From NCBI GenBank assembly GCA_020442465.1, contig JAGRJY010000108.1:310001-374000 (forward strand): DNA of 64,000 nucleotides, in the 5' to 3' direction. Source of the stretch: Lysobacterales bacterium (GTDB taxonomy: Bacteria; Pseudomonadota; Gammaproteobacteria; Xanthomonadales; Xanthomonadaceae). This document shows, in pieces, positions 53,028 to 61,867 of the stretch. The stretch's first letter is position 1, and every line of letters begins with the position of its first letter. The notes beneath the pieces were generated by a model. The model saw only the letters and a list, made by a program, of their open reading frames with translations, was not told the DNA's origin and ran no database searches. A program made the translations under genes and the position numbers.

Positions 53028-53477
53028 GCGGAAATCCCCCCGGAACTCCGCACAGTATGCCGAGTCGAGGTGACGCTGAGCAGGGGTGGACGAATGACGC
53101 AGGCGCCCACAGCACACCGAACACCCGTATTCGCCACGCGCTTGCGCAGCGGACCGCTTCAGTCCACGACGCCCATGGCCTCACCGCCGCAGCGGGCACT
53201 CGACGCGTTAGGGTGAAGCTCGGTTCAATGCGCAAACGGCGAGTCGAGTGATCGGCGCAAGCTCGGACCACTCCACTCGCGGCCTATTCCTTCTGAGCAC
53301 TGCTGCGATGGACCGAAGAGCAAGGGCGCCGAGTCAGGCCTCGGGGCCTAGATCACCGCCTCGCGGCCAGTTCCTTCTGAGCACTGCATCGTTGGACCGA
53401 AGAGCAAGGGCGCCGAATCAGGCCTCGCGGCCTGCGGACTACTGCCTCGAGGCTCTGGCTCCTACTTTTTCAACCTT
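53028..53477. other. 450-base gene-free region with a tandem repeat
   Basis: Between the start of the glutamate-synthase-like gene and the end of tRNA-Leu. Apart from the 84-bp tandem repeat (listed separately) I see no coding gene. The open frame 53248-53508 merely encodes the repeat and runs into the tRNA. Confidence 0.7.
53277..53446. repeat. Tandem direct repeat of about 84 bp, two copies
   Basis: Copy 1 is 53277-53360 and copy 2 is 53361-53446. Both contain CCTTCTGAGCACTGC and GGACCGAAGAGCAAGGGCGC, and differ at a few scattered sites and by a 2-base insertion in the tail of copy 2. The unit is a multiple of three, so a frame stays open across it, but no start with a ribosome-binding site or domain supports a gene. 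Confidence 0.8.
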
Positions 53478-53563
53478 GGTGCCCAGAACGGGAATCGAAC
53501 CCGTATGACCTTGCGGTCGGCGGATTTTAAGTCCGCTGCGTCTACCAATTCCGCCATCCGGGC
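53478..53563 (-). tRNA. tRNA-Leu (anticodon TAA), CCA encoded
   Basis: 86 bases on the minus strand. The 5' end reads GCCCGGATGGCGGAATTGGT, the anticodon loop is ACTTAAAAT with anticodon TAA, a long variable arm (CCGACCGCAAGGTC) makes it class II, the T arm is ACGGGTTCGATTCCCGT, and the 3' ACCA is encoded. Confidence 0.96.
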
Positions 53564-53704
53564 GTACCGGTCAGTGTGCCGGAGCACCGCTGATTCACAA
53601 AGCGAAGCGAGCCAGGCAGACCCGTCCGCCGGGACTCAACGCCACGGCTCGGCCCATGGGTGCGCCCAGGGCCATGCAACCAGGATGATTCGAAAGGCGC
53701 AGCG

Positions 53705-53761
53705 CAGCGCGGCTCTGCTCCGCCGCGACCGTTTTCGCGGAAGTTGGGCAAGGATGCCCAA
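53705..53761. repeat. Hairpin-bearing intergenic repeat, copy A
   Basis: Begins GCGCGGCTCTG, contains CGACCGTTTTCGCGGAAG, and ends in the perfect hairpin TTGGGCA-AGGA-TGCCCAA (53742-53759). Related to copy B at 53852. Confidence 0.7.
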
Positions 53762-53851
53762 TCCTCCCCCATGACCACGCGTCAACACAGCGGCCTTGGC
53801 ACAGGGATGTGCCATCGGCGACGACGCGAAGCGGAGGAGTCGGAAAACGAG

Positions 53852-53907
53852 GCGCGGCTCTGCCGCAACCGTTTTCGCGAAAGCTGGGCAGGATGCCCAG
53901 TCTTTCG
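53852..53907. repeat. Hairpin-bearing intergenic repeat, copy B
   Basis: Begins GCGCGGCTCTG, contains CAACCGTTTTCGCGAAAG, and ends in CTGGGCA-GGA-TGCCCAG (53884-53900), extended by CGAAAG with CTTTCG around a bulged T into a 13-bp stem. It lies 8 bases beyond the 3' end of tRNA-Cys and may end that transcript, though there is no T run. The outermost pair of the inner stem differs from copy A by a compensatory change. Confidence 0.7.
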
Positions 53908-53915
53908 CTCAAACG

Positions 53916-53989
53916 TGGAGGCCTGGGTCGGAATCGAACCGGCGTACACGGATTTGCAGTCCGCTGCATGACCACTCTGCCACCAGGCC
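53916..53989 (-). tRNA. tRNA-Cys (anticodon GCA), CCA encoded
   Basis: 74 bases on the minus strand. The acceptor GGCCTGG pairs with CCAGGCC, the anticodon loop is CTGCAAA with anticodon GCA, the T arm is CCGGTTCGATTCCGG, and the 3' TCCA is encoded. Confidence 0.96.
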
Positions 53990-54088
53990 GGTGACCGTGG
54001 GATTGTAGCCTGCTCCCGGGCCAGCGAGGCAGCGCGGGCCGTCCCACCGGCGCCGCATGGGAGCCCCGCGCGCAGCGCAGTACCCCCG

Positions 54089-54117
54089 AAAAAACAAAAC
54101 CCCGGAAGACCGAGGTT
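54089..54117 (-). terminator. Rho-independent terminator after tRNA-Gly
   Basis: On the minus strand ACCTCGG, loop TCTT, CCGGGGT (one G-T pair) is followed by TTTGTTTTTT. It lies 12 bases beyond the 3' end of tRNA-Gly and separates it from tRNA-Cys. Confidence 0.88.
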
Positions 54118-54128
54118 CTGTCGCAATC

Positions 54129-54204
<76 letters not shown>

Positions 54205-54326
54205 GTTGAGCCGCGCATTATGCCGATGCCAGAATCGCTGTCAAGCACCTGACCGCTTCGACACTCCGACTTTTGCGATATCTTATTGAGCTGCCTCGCT
54301 CTCCCGCGTGAACCGCCCGCCTCGCC

Positions 54327-55673
54327 ATGTCCGGAAAACTGTTCATCAAGACCCACGGCTGCCAGATGAACGAGTACGACTCGGCGAAAATGGCCGACGT
54401 GCTGGCGGCATCGCATGGCCTGACCCTGACCGACGACGAGGCCGAGGCCGACGTCATCCTGGTCAACACCTGCTCGATCCGGGAGAAGGCGCAGGAGAAG
54501 GTATTCAGCCAGCTGGGCCGCTGGCGCCAGCTCAAGCAGAAGAATGATCAGGTCATCATCGGCGTGGGCGGCTGCGTCGCGTCGCAGGAAGGCGATTCGA
54601 TTCTGAAGCGCGCACCCTTCGTCGACCTCGTGTTCGGCCCGCAGACCCTGCACCGCCTGCCCGAACTGATCGAGGCCAAGCGCCGGTCGGGCGCACCGCA
54701 GGTCGACATCAGCTTCCCTGAAATCGAGAAATTCGACCGCCTGCCGGAGCCGCGCGCCGAGGGCCCGACCGCGTTCGTCTCGATCATGGAAGGCTGCTCG
54801 AAGTACTGCACGTTCTGTGTGGTGCCCTACACCCGTGGCGAGGAAGTCAGCCGCCCGGTGGAAGACGTGCTCGCCGAAGTCATCCAGCTGGCCGCCCAGG
54901 GCGTGCGCGAGGTGAACCTGCTGGGCCAGAACGTCAACGCCTACCGCGGCCCGATGGCCGACGGCGAGACCGTCGACCTGGCCTTCCTGATCCGCGCCAT
55001 CGCCGAAATCGAAGGCATCGGCCGAATCCGCTTCACCACCTCGCATCCGGTGGAGTTCACCGAGTCGCTCATCGAAGCCTACCGGGATGTGCCGAAGCTC
55101 GCCGGCTACCTGCACCTGCCGGTGCAGGCGGGCTCCGACCGCATCCTCGCCGCCATGAAGCGCGGCCACACGGCGCTGGAGTACAAGGCCAAGATCCGCC
55201 GCCTGCGCGAGGCTAGACCGGGACTGTCGATCAGCTCCGACTTCATCGTCGGTTTCCCGGGGGAATCCGAGCGCGACTTCGAGGCCACCATGAAGCTGAT
55301 CGAAGACATCGGCTTCGACCAGAGCTTTTCGTTCATCTACTCGGCGCGCCCTGGCACCCCGGCCTCGAACCTCGCGGACGACACCCCGGCAGCCGACAAG
55401 TCGGCGCGACTGCAACGCCTGCAGGCGGCCATCGACGTCCACGCCAAACGCATCTCGCAGGAGATGGTCGGCAGCGTACAGACGGTGCTGGTCGAGGGCC
55501 TGTCGAAGAAGGATCCGAACGAAATCACCGGCCGCACCGAGAACATGCGCTTCGTGAACTTCCCCGGCCACCCACGCCTGGTCGGCCAGTTCGTCGACGT
55601 CGAGATCACCCACGCGATGAGCCATTCGCTGCGTGGGCGAATGGTGGCGCTGGCCGCGGAGCGGGCCGCGTGA
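54327..55673 (+). CDS. miaB: tRNA-2-methylthio-N6-dimethylallyladenosine synthase MiaB
   Basis: 448 residues, full length. MiaB is a radical SAM enzyme adding a methylthio group to i6A37 of tRNA. The UPF0004 domain has its three cluster cysteines in [25 protein letters not shown] and [11 protein letters not shown]. The radical SAM cluster motif is [18 protein letters not shown] near residue 160. The C-terminal TRAM domain starts near 375 ([18 protein letters not shown]). It leads a same-strand group miaB-phoH-ybeY-corC, the conserved order of gammaproteobacteria. Confidence 0.97.
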   Translation: MSGKLFIKTHGCQMNEYDSAKMADVLAASHGLTLTDDEAEADVILVNTCSIREKAQEKVFSQLGRWRQLKQKNDQVIIGVGGCVASQEGDSILKRAPFVDLVFGPQTLHRLPELIEAKRRSGAPQVDISFPEIEKFDRLPEPRAEGPTAFVSIMEGCSKYCTFCVVPYTRGEEVSRPVEDVLAEVIQLAAQGVREVNLLGQNVNAYRGPMADGETVDLAFLIRAIAEIEGIGRIRFTTSHPVEFTESLIEAYRDVPKLAGYLHLPVQAGSDRILAAMKRGHTALEYKAKIRRLREARPGLSISSDFIVGFPGESERDFEATMKLIEDIGFDQSFSFIYSARPGTPASNLADDTPAADKSARLQRLQAAIDVHAKRISQEMVGSVQTVLVEGLSKKDPNEITGRTENMRFVNFPGHPRLVGQFVDVEITHAMSHSLRGRMVALAAERAA

Positions 55674-55721
55674 GTTCGCCGCCGGCGTCCGGCGCCCCCG
55701 CCGACCGTGCATGCTGAACCC

Positions 55722-56702
55722 ATGACCGAGCAGACCCCGCACCGCTTCACCTTGCCCGAGGATGAGCCCGAGCGGCTGGCCAACGTGGCTGGCCCGCTGG
55801 AGGAACACCTGCGCATGCTCGAGCAGCACCTCGGCCTGCCCATCGCACATCGCGGCGGCATCTTCGAAGTCTCGGCCGAACCCAAGCGCGGCCGCGATGT
55901 CGAGCGCCTGGTGCGCGCACTTTGGGATGCCACGGCCGAATCGCCTCTCGATACCCGCCGCGTGGAGGAGATCCTGCACCTGCGTGGATCGGTCGATCGT
56001 GGCGCGAGCGACTCGGGCGACGTGCAGGAAGTCGTCATCAAGACCAAGCGTGGGCTGATTCGCGGCCGCGGCGCGAATCAGGCGCGCTACCTGCACGCCA
56101 TCGCCACCCACGACATCAATTTCGGCGTCGGCCCCGCGGGAACGGGCAAGACCTTCCTCGCCGTCGCCATGGCCGTCGAGGCGCTGGAGCGGGCGCGGGT
56201 CCAGCGCATCCTGCTGGTGCGCCCTGCTGTCGAAGCCGGAGAGAAACTCGGATTCCTGCCCGGCGACCTCACCCAGAAAGTCGACCCCTACCTGCGTCCG
56301 CTCTACGACGCGCTGTACGAGATGCTGGGGGTCGAGCGGGTGGGCAAGCTGATCGAACGCAACGTCATCGAGATCGCGCCGCTGGCCTACATGCGCGGCC
56401 GCACCCTCAACGATGCGTTCGTGATTCTCGACGAGGCGCAGAACACCTCGGTCGAGCAGATGAAGATGTTCCTGACCCGGATCGGCTTCGGCAGCACCGC
56501 CGTGGTCACCGGCGACCTCACCCAGATCGACTTGCCGAAACACCAGCGATCAGGGCTGCGCGATGCCACCGAGGTGCTGAAGGACGTCGAGGGAATCAGC
56601 TTCAGCTTCTTCGGCGCCCGGGATGTCGTACGCCATCCGCTGGTGGCCCGCATCGTGCGCGCCTACGATCGCGCTGCAGGCCATGAGGAGTCGGCGTCGT
56701 GA
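55722..56702 (+). CDS. ybeZ: PhoH-family ATPase (YbeZ)
   Basis: 326 residues from the ATG at 55722. A P-loop RNA-associated ATPase that partners YbeY in ribosome and RNA quality control. After an N-terminal KH-like region it has Walker A VGPAGTGKTFLAVAMAVEAL near residue 140, LVRPAVEAGEKLGFLPGDL near 168, Walker B FVILDEAQNTSVEQMKMFL near 235, and VTGDLTQIDLP near 265. A GTG at 55707 is in frame but less likely. The stop overlaps the ybeY start (GTGA). Confidence 0.93.
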   Translation: MTEQTPHRFTLPEDEPERLANVAGPLEEHLRMLEQHLGLPIAHRGGIFEVSAEPKRGRDVERLVRALWDATAESPLDTRRVEEILHLRGSVDRGASDSGDVQEVVIKTKRGLIRGRGANQARYLHAIATHDINFGVGPAGTGKTFLAVAMAVEALERARVQRILLVRPAVEAGEKLGFLPGDLTQKVDPYLRPLYDALYEMLGVERVGKLIERNVIEIAPLAYMRGRTLNDAFVILDEAQNTSVEQMKMFLTRIGFGSTAVVTGDLTQIDLPKHQRSGLRDATEVLKDVEGISFSFFGARDVVRHPLVARIVRAYDRAAGHEESAS

Positions 56703-57172
56703 GTCGCAAGGTCGAACTGGATCTGGTCGTCAGCTACGGTATTCCGCGCGCCGGTCTGCCGGCGGCGCAGAGTTTTCGCACCTGGACCGAGGCGGCCCTG
56801 CGCGGTCGCGTCAGGCGCGCCGACGTCGCCCTGCGCCTGGTCGGCGAGTACGAGGGACGCTCGCTGAACCGGCACTACCGCGGCAAGGACGCTCCGACCA
56901 ACGTGCTGAGCTTCCCGGCCGACCTTCCCGAGGGCGTGAAGCTGCCGCTGCTCGGCGACATCGTGATCTGCGCGCCGGTCGTGCAGCGCGAGGCGCGCCT
57001 GCAGGGCAAGGACGTACGCGCGCATTTCGCCCACCTGACCGTGCACGGCGTGCTGCACCTGCTCGGGTTCGACCATGACGACCCGCGCGAGGCCGATCTG
57101 ATGGAGAACCTCGAGCGCGAGATTCTGGCGGGACTGGGGTTCGACGACCCGTACACCGACGAGGTCGGCTGA
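56699..57172 (+). CDS. ybeY: Endoribonuclease YbeY
   Basis: 157 residues from a GTG overlapping the ybeZ stop. The metal-binding signature HGVLHLLGFDHDDPREADLM near residues 116-136 (HxxxHxxxxxH) is complete, and LNRHYRGKDAPTNVLSFP near 58 is the usual family block. YbeY is a single-strand endoribonuclease needed for 16S rRNA 3' end maturation and ribosome quality control. Its coupling to ybeZ matches their joint function. Confidence 0.95.
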   Translation: MSRKVELDLVVSYGIPRAGLPAAQSFRTWTEAALRGRVRRADVALRLVGEYEGRSLNRHYRGKDAPTNVLSFPADLPEGVKLPLLGDIVICAPVVQREARLQGKDVRAHFAHLTVHGVLHLLGFDHDDPREADLMENLEREILAGLGFDDPYTDEVG

Positions 57173-57386
57173 ACGTCGCCACGAAGGGCTCGCCTCCAGC
57201 CGAGCACGGAAATGTCTGCAATCAAGCATTTGGACGCGGCCTCGCGCCGCGCCCGTGATGCCGGCCGCATCGCCGGTTGACCCGCGTCGAGGTCACCGGG
57301 CTCCAGGCCGAACCGATGTCACACGCCTTGGCATCCGATTCCGCTAAACTGTCGGTCACGCCGACCGTGGCGCAGTGTCTGGATCC

Positions 57387-58235
57387 ATGCCCGAAGAATC
57401 TGACAGTAGTCCCGTACCGCAACGATCCTGGTTTGACCGCCTGAGCCAGGCCTGGTCGGGAGAACCCAAGAACCAGGAAGAACTTCTCGAAGAGCTGCGC
57501 AATGCCCAGGCCAACGGCCTGCTGGGTGCAGACACTCTCGAAATGATCGAAGGGGCCATGCACGTCGCCGAACAGCAGGTGGCCGATGTCATGCTGCCCC
57601 GCGCACAGATGGTCTCCCTGCCGATCGACGCCACCTTCGACCAGATCCTCGATCTGGTGATCGAAAGCGGCCATTCGCGGTTTCCGGTCCATGGCGAGGA
57701 CAAGGATGAGATTCTCGGCATCCTGCTGGCGAAGGACCTGCTGCGCGGATGCGCGGGCGGGCACCGCGCCAGCATCCGTGAGCTCTTGCGTCCTGCGGTA
57801 TTGATTCCCGAATCGAAGCGCCTGAACGTGCTGTTGCGCGAGTTTCGCCTGAGCCGCAATCACATGGCCATCGTGGTCGATGAGTACGGCGGCGTGGCGG
57901 GCCTGATCACCATCGAGGACGTACTCGAGGAAATCGTCGGCGAGATCGACGACGAGCACGATGATGCCAGCGACGAAGGCCAGCGCATTGCTGCGCAGGC
58001 CGACGGCAAGTTCGTCGTCGACGCGCTGACCCCGATCGACGATTTCAACGAGCGATTCGGCGCCGATTTCTCCGACGACGAATACGACACCATCGGCGGC
58101 GTCGTGGTGTCCAAGCTCGGCCACCTGCCGGAAACCGGCGAGGAGCTCGAACTCGGCCGGTTCCATTTCCGCGTGACCAGCGCCGACGGTCGCCGGGTGC
58201 ACGCCTTCCAGGTCAACGTCGTGCCCAATGACTGA
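57387..58235 (+). CDS. corC: CorC/YbeX-type CBS-domain protein
   Basis: 282 residues from ATG 57387. After a short N-terminal region, two CBS domains span about residues 55-185 (VMLPRAQMVSLPIDATFDQI, SRFPVHGEDKDEILGILLAK, HMAIVVDEYGGVAGLITIED), followed by a CorC/HlyC-type C-terminal domain (FVVDALTPIDDFNERFGADF, GHLPETGEELELGRFHFRV). It is the soluble CorC form, without the CNNM membrane domain, linked to magnesium/cobalt handling and ribosome maintenance. It overlaps the DUF4105 gene by 8 bases. In E. coli the next gene is lnt. Confidence 0.93.
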   Translation: MPEESDSSPVPQRSWFDRLSQAWSGEPKNQEELLEELRNAQANGLLGADTLEMIEGAMHVAEQQVADVMLPRAQMVSLPIDATFDQILDLVIESGHSRFPVHGEDKDEILGILLAKDLLRGCAGGHRASIRELLRPAVLIPESKRLNVLLREFRLSRNHMAIVVDEYGGVAGLITIEDVLEEIVGEIDDEHDDASDEGQRIAAQADGKFVVDALTPIDDFNERFGADFSDDEYDTIGGVVVSKLGHLPETGEELELGRFHFRVTSADGRRVHAFQVNVVPND

Positions 58236-59490
58236 GCAACGTCGGAGCATCCGGCACACCGCCCTGCTCCGACTGTTTGCCTGCCTGCTCTGCCTGTTCG
58301 CAGCGGCGACGACGTCGGCCGACACGGCCAGCCAGGTCGATTCCGCCACGGGCGATGCGCCCCCTGCAGCCTGGGTGCCAAGGGTAGGCGTGATCACCAT
58401 GGGACCGGGTGCCGAATACTGGTCGCGCTTTGGCCACAACGCGCTGATCATCACCCAGCCTTCCGGCCCGGCACTGTCGTACAACTACGGTTATTTCGAC
58501 TTCGCCCAGCCGAACTTCCTGATTCGCTTCGTGCGCGGCAAGATGCTCTACACGCTGGCCGTGAGCGATCTCGATCGCGAACTGTGGCAGTACGGCCAGG
58601 AAGGCCGTTCGGTGCGGCTGCAGTGGCTCCGACTCGACCCCGGGGAAGCGCAGGCGCTGGCCGCGTTTCTCGCCTGGAACGCGCAACCCGAGCACGCCGA
58701 GTATCGCTACGACTACTTCCTGGCGAACTGTTCGACCCGCGTTCGTGATGCGCTGGACGATGCCCTGCATGGCCGTCTGCGCGAGGCCGGCGGCAGTCGC
58801 TCTCGCGGGCTGACCTACCGTGCCGAAGCGCTGCGTCTCGGCGCGGATGTCCCGTGGATGATGCTCGGCATGCACCTGCTGCTCGGCCCCGATGCCGACG
58901 CGCGGCTCAGCCGCTGGAACGAGTCGTTCCTGCCCGAACATTTCGCTTCGCTGCTGGCCATCACCCAGCGCGACGATGGCACGCCGCTGGTTGAAGAGAC
59001 CATCGAATTGCTGCCGCAGACCATCGCTGGGTCAGCCGACAGTCCGCCGCGATTCGGCGGGCGCGCGCTGCTGCTGGGCTCGCTGCTCGGCGTAGTGATG
59101 CTCGCCCTGCACCGCGCCCAGGGCCGTTTCGCCCACCGTCTCGGCCGCGCCATCGCTGCGACCTGGTGGCTGTCCGCCGGCGTGGTGGGCTGCGTGATGC
59201 TCGCGCTCTGGTTCGGCACCGACCACAGCATGGCCGCCGCGAACCGGAATCTGTTGCTGTTTTCACCGCTGGCGTTCGGATTCCTGCCCTGGCTGGCCCT
59301 GCGACGCGGTCCCGGCCTCGCGCGGGCAACGTGGTGGGTTTGTGCAGCGATGACGACGGCTGCCTGCGCTCTGCTGTTCCTGTCCGTGCGCGATCAGGAC
59401 AACCTCGAATGGCTGATGCTCAGCCTGCCGATGCTCGTGGCCACGCGCTGGCTGCTTGCGCCTCCCGACATGCCCTCGGACGCTGCGTAG
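58228..59490 (+). CDS. DUF4105 (Lnb N-terminal-domain) membrane protein in the lnt position
   Basis: 420 residues. A signal or first helix (LLRLFACLLCLFAAATTSAD) leads into a periplasmic DUF4105 domain, residues about 45-220: GAEYWSRFGHNALIITQ with a conserved His, SYNYGYFDFAQPNF, LIRFVRGKMLYTL, and YRYDYFLANCSTRVRDALDD with a conserved Cys. That Cys-His pair is the likely active site. The remainder has four or five membrane helices (LLGSLLGVVMLAL, AATWWLSAGVVGCVMLALW, LLLFSPLAFGFLPWLAL, WWVCAAMTTAACALLFLS, WLMLSLPMLVATRWLL). It overlaps corC, exactly where relatives encode apolipoprotein N-acyltransferase. Role is inferred. Confidence 0.8.
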   Translation: MTEQRRSIRHTALLRLFACLLCLFAAATTSADTASQVDSATGDAPPAAWVPRVGVITMGPGAEYWSRFGHNALIITQPSGPALSYNYGYFDFAQPNFLIRFVRGKMLYTLAVSDLDRELWQYGQEGRSVRLQWLRLDPGEAQALAAFLAWNAQPEHAEYRYDYFLANCSTRVRDALDDALHGRLREAGGSRSRGLTYRAEALRLGADVPWMMLGMHLLLGPDADARLSRWNESFLPEHFASLLAITQRDDGTPLVEETIELLPQTIAGSADSPPRFGGRALLLGSLLGVVMLALHRAQGRFAHRLGRAIAATWWLSAGVVGCVMLALWFGTDHSMAAANRNLLLFSPLAFGFLPWLALRRGPGLARATWWVCAAMTTAACALLFLSVRDQDNLEWLMLSLPMLVATRWLLAPPDMPSDAA

Positions 59491-59596
59491 GCCTGCCGCG
59501 GCCTGCCGGCGCGGGTGACGCGTTTCGACGCTGGGCGATACAAGCGGGCGGCCCAATCGCTAGGATGGGCGCGAACTCGAACTTGACGGGGCCACC

Positions 59597-60565
59597 ATGA
59601 TCGTCAACTGCGCCGCCTACCCGAAGGCCGGCGGCTCGCCACGGCGCTTCGAGCTCGCGCAGGTCGGCGAACTGCTGCGTGACACCGACGATTTCTTCTG
59701 GGTGGGCGTACACCAGCCCAGCGAAGCGATTCTCGACGAGCTGCAGGCGGAATTCGATCTCCATGATCTGGCCGTCGAGGACGCCCACCATGCCCACCAG
59801 CGGCCCAAGATCGAGGTCTACGGGTCGTCGCTGTTTCTCGCCTTGCACACGTCCCAGCTTGTGCAAGGGAGCATCCAGTTCGGCGAGACGCTGATCTTTC
59901 TCGGTGAGCGCTACCTGATCACCATCCGCCACGGCGCTTCCCTGCCCTACGCCCCCGCCCGGGCCCGCTGCGAACGTGAACCGGAGATGCTTGCGCTGGG
60001 CCCGAGCTACGCGCTGTACGCCGTGCTCGACCTCATCGTCGACAACTACATGCCACTGGTCGGCGAATTCGAGCGCGAACTCGTTGCTCTTGAGCAGGAC
60101 ATCTTCAACAAGACGTTCAAGCAGGAAACCATTCACCGGCTGTATTCACTGAAGCAGCAGCTGGTCAAACTGCGGCTCGCCGTGGCCCCGCTTCAGGACA
60201 TCCTGAACCAGCTGGTCCGCTTCCACCCGACCCTGGTGCGCGACGAAGTGCGGCCGTACTTCCGAGACGTGTTCGATCACGCGGTACGCGTCAACGAAGC
60301 GACGGACACCATGCGGGAAATGCTCACCGCAGCGCTCAGCGTGAACCTGGCCCTGGCCACCGTGCAGCAGGGCGAGATCGTCAAGCGCCTGGCCGGCTGG
60401 GCGGGCCTGCTCGGCGTACCGACCCTGGTAGCGAGCTGGTACGGCATGAACTTCGTGCACATGCCCGAACTGGCTGGCCGGTCCAGCTATGGCGTCGTCA
60501 TCGGGGTGACTGCGACCGTGGTGCTGGCTTTGTACGTCGCGCTGAAACGGGCGAAGTGGCTGTAG
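59597..60565 (+). CDS. corA: Magnesium/cobalt transporter CorA
   Basis: 322 residues. A large N-terminal cytoplasmic domain (EAILDELQAEFDLHDLAVED, VYGSSLFLALHTSQLVQG) leads to the long stalk helix (residues about 150-250), then two C-terminal membrane helices. The signature YGMNFVHMPEL (GMN) lies between them, and the C-terminus ALYVALKRAKWL is basic as usual. CorA is a pentameric channel for Mg2+ import. It follows the DUF4105 gene by 106 bases on the same strand, so magnesium handling (corC, corA) brackets that gene. Confidence 0.95.
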   Translation: MIVNCAAYPKAGGSPRRFELAQVGELLRDTDDFFWVGVHQPSEAILDELQAEFDLHDLAVEDAHHAHQRPKIEVYGSSLFLALHTSQLVQGSIQFGETLIFLGERYLITIRHGASLPYAPARARCEREPEMLALGPSYALYAVLDLIVDNYMPLVGEFERELVALEQDIFNKTFKQETIHRLYSLKQQLVKLRLAVAPLQDILNQLVRFHPTLVRDEVRPYFRDVFDHAVRVNEATDTMREMLTAALSVNLALATVQQGEIVKRLAGWAGLLGVPTLVASWYGMNFVHMPELAGRSSYGVVIGVTATVVLALYVALKRAKWL

Positions 60566-60759
60566 CCGGCCGCATCAACGACGACATGACGAAACCGGAG
60601 CCTGGCGGCGTCTGGAAATGACGCTGCACCGATGCGACCGGACGCGCCGCGGCTGGCGACGACTTGGCCGTCTGCGCGGCCGATGGAACTATCGGCAGGT
60701 GACCGCGCGCACGGGCGCGGTGTATCCGCGGGGGCAGGTACGCTTCGGGCGCGCACGGC

Positions 60760-60948
60760 TCAGGAGCGCACCCACTGCAGGGCCAGAAGCCCGGCGATGA
60801 CCATCATCCCGCCCGCCGCACGCAGGGCCCGCGCCGGCACGGCCTGCATCTCTGCCGCCATGCGTTTCCAGGTTTCCGGGCCGATGAACAGGAACAGGCC
60901 CTCGAGCACGAGCACCAGGCAAAGCGCGGCGAGCAGGTCGGTCGTCAT
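60760..60948 (-). CDS. DUF2065 (YjeT-like) small membrane protein
   Basis: 62 residues with two helices (LLAALCLVLVLEGLFLFIG and AAGGMMVIAGLLALQW) separated by PETWKRMAAEM, the DUF2065 pattern. In E. coli yjeT lies just downstream of hflC; here it lies 52 bases after the hflC stop on the same strand, so it is the last gene of the hflK-hflC operon. Function unknown. Confidence 0.88.
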   Translation of the reverse strand: MTTDLLAALCLVLVLEGLFLFIGPETWKRMAAEMQAVPARALRAAGGMMVIAGLLALQWVRS

Positions 60949-61000
60949 GCGATGGCAGGGAGTGCGCGGCGTTCAGGCCGCGCGGAACATCCCGGCTGAC

Positions 61001-61867
61001 TCAGCGGCCCTTGTCGCTGCCGAAGTAGCGCAGCAGCTCGGCGTCCTTGTCCAGCACAAGCACCGACTCGCCGTCGGAGAAACCGCGCCGGTAGGCTTCC
61101 AGGCTGCGGTAGAAGCTGTAGAAATCGGCGTGTCGCTGATAGGCCTGCGCGTAGATTTCCGCCGCCCGGCCATCACCCTCACCGCGCAGGCGCTGCGCGT
61201 CGCGTTCGGCCTCGGCGACGATGACCGCGCGCTGGCGATCGGCGTTCGAGCGGATCGTTTCGGACTGCTCGGTGCCCTGGGCACGCAGCTCGTTCGCCAC
61301 CCGCAGTCGCTCCGCGCGCATGCGCTCGAACACCGAGCCGATGACCTGGCCGTCTTCCGGCAGGTCGATCCGCTTGATACGGATGTCGACGATATCGACG
61401 CCCAGGCTCTGTGCCGCCGGATTCGCCACCTCAACGAAGCGCGAGGCCAGGTTGGTGCGTTCGCCGGCCACCACGTCCTTCAGCGTGCGTTGATTGATCT
61501 CGTTGCGGATCGCTTCCATCACCATCGGGGACAGACGCTGGCGGGCGTTCGATTCATTGCCGGCAGTGGCCTGATAGAACTTGCGCACGTCGTCGATGCG
61601 CCATTTCACGAAGAAGTCGACGTTGACGTCCTTCTTCTCGGAAGTCAGATAGCGCTCCGGCTGACCGTCCAGCGACAGGATGCGGCGATCGAACTTGAGG
61701 ATGTTCTGGACCAGCGGCGCCTTGAGGTGGAATCCGGGCTGGATGTCGCTCTCGACGATGCGGCCGATCTGGAAGCGCAGTGCGACCTGGCTTTCCTGCA
61801 CCAGGTAGACCGAATCGAGGGCGAGGAAGGCGGCGACGACGACGAGAATGGGGATCAAGGGTTTCAT
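61001..61867 (-). CDS. hflC: HflC, SPFH-family regulator of FtsH
   Basis: 288 residues. One N-terminal helix (PLIPILVVVAAFLALDSVYL) is followed by the SPFH domain (QVALRFQIGRIVESDIQPGF, FVKWRIDDVRKFYQAT) and a long coiled coil (AERDAQRLRGEGDGRAAEIY). It assembles with HflK in the periplasm around FtsH. Its ATG overlaps the hflK stop by ATGA, and a DUF2065 gene follows. Confidence 0.95.
   Translation of the reverse strand: MKPLIPILVVVAAFLALDSVYLVQESQVALRFQIGRIVESDIQPGFHLKAPLVQNILKFDRRILSLDGQPERYLTSEKKDVNVDFFVKWRIDDVRKFYQATAGNESNARQRLSPMVMEAIRNEINQRTLKDVVAGERTNLASRFVEVANPAAQSLGVDIVDIRIKRIDLPEDGQVIGSVFERMRAERLRVANELRAQGTEQSETIRSNADRQRAVIVAEAERDAQRLRGEGDGRAAEIYAQAYQRHADFYSFYRSLEAYRRGFSDGESVLVLDKDAELLRYFGSDKGR

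Larger units (their letters stand above)
53564..53915. other. 352-base spacer between tRNA-Leu and tRNA-Cys, with two related hairpin repeats
   Basis: No coding gene is supported on either strand. It contains two diverged copies of a repeat of about 50-60 bases ending in a hairpin, listed separately. Confidence 0.6.

Noticed and set aside
53248..53508. An 86-residue open frame over the 84-bp tandem repeat
   Set aside because: It consists only of the repeat plus the end of tRNA-Leu and has no ribosome-binding site.
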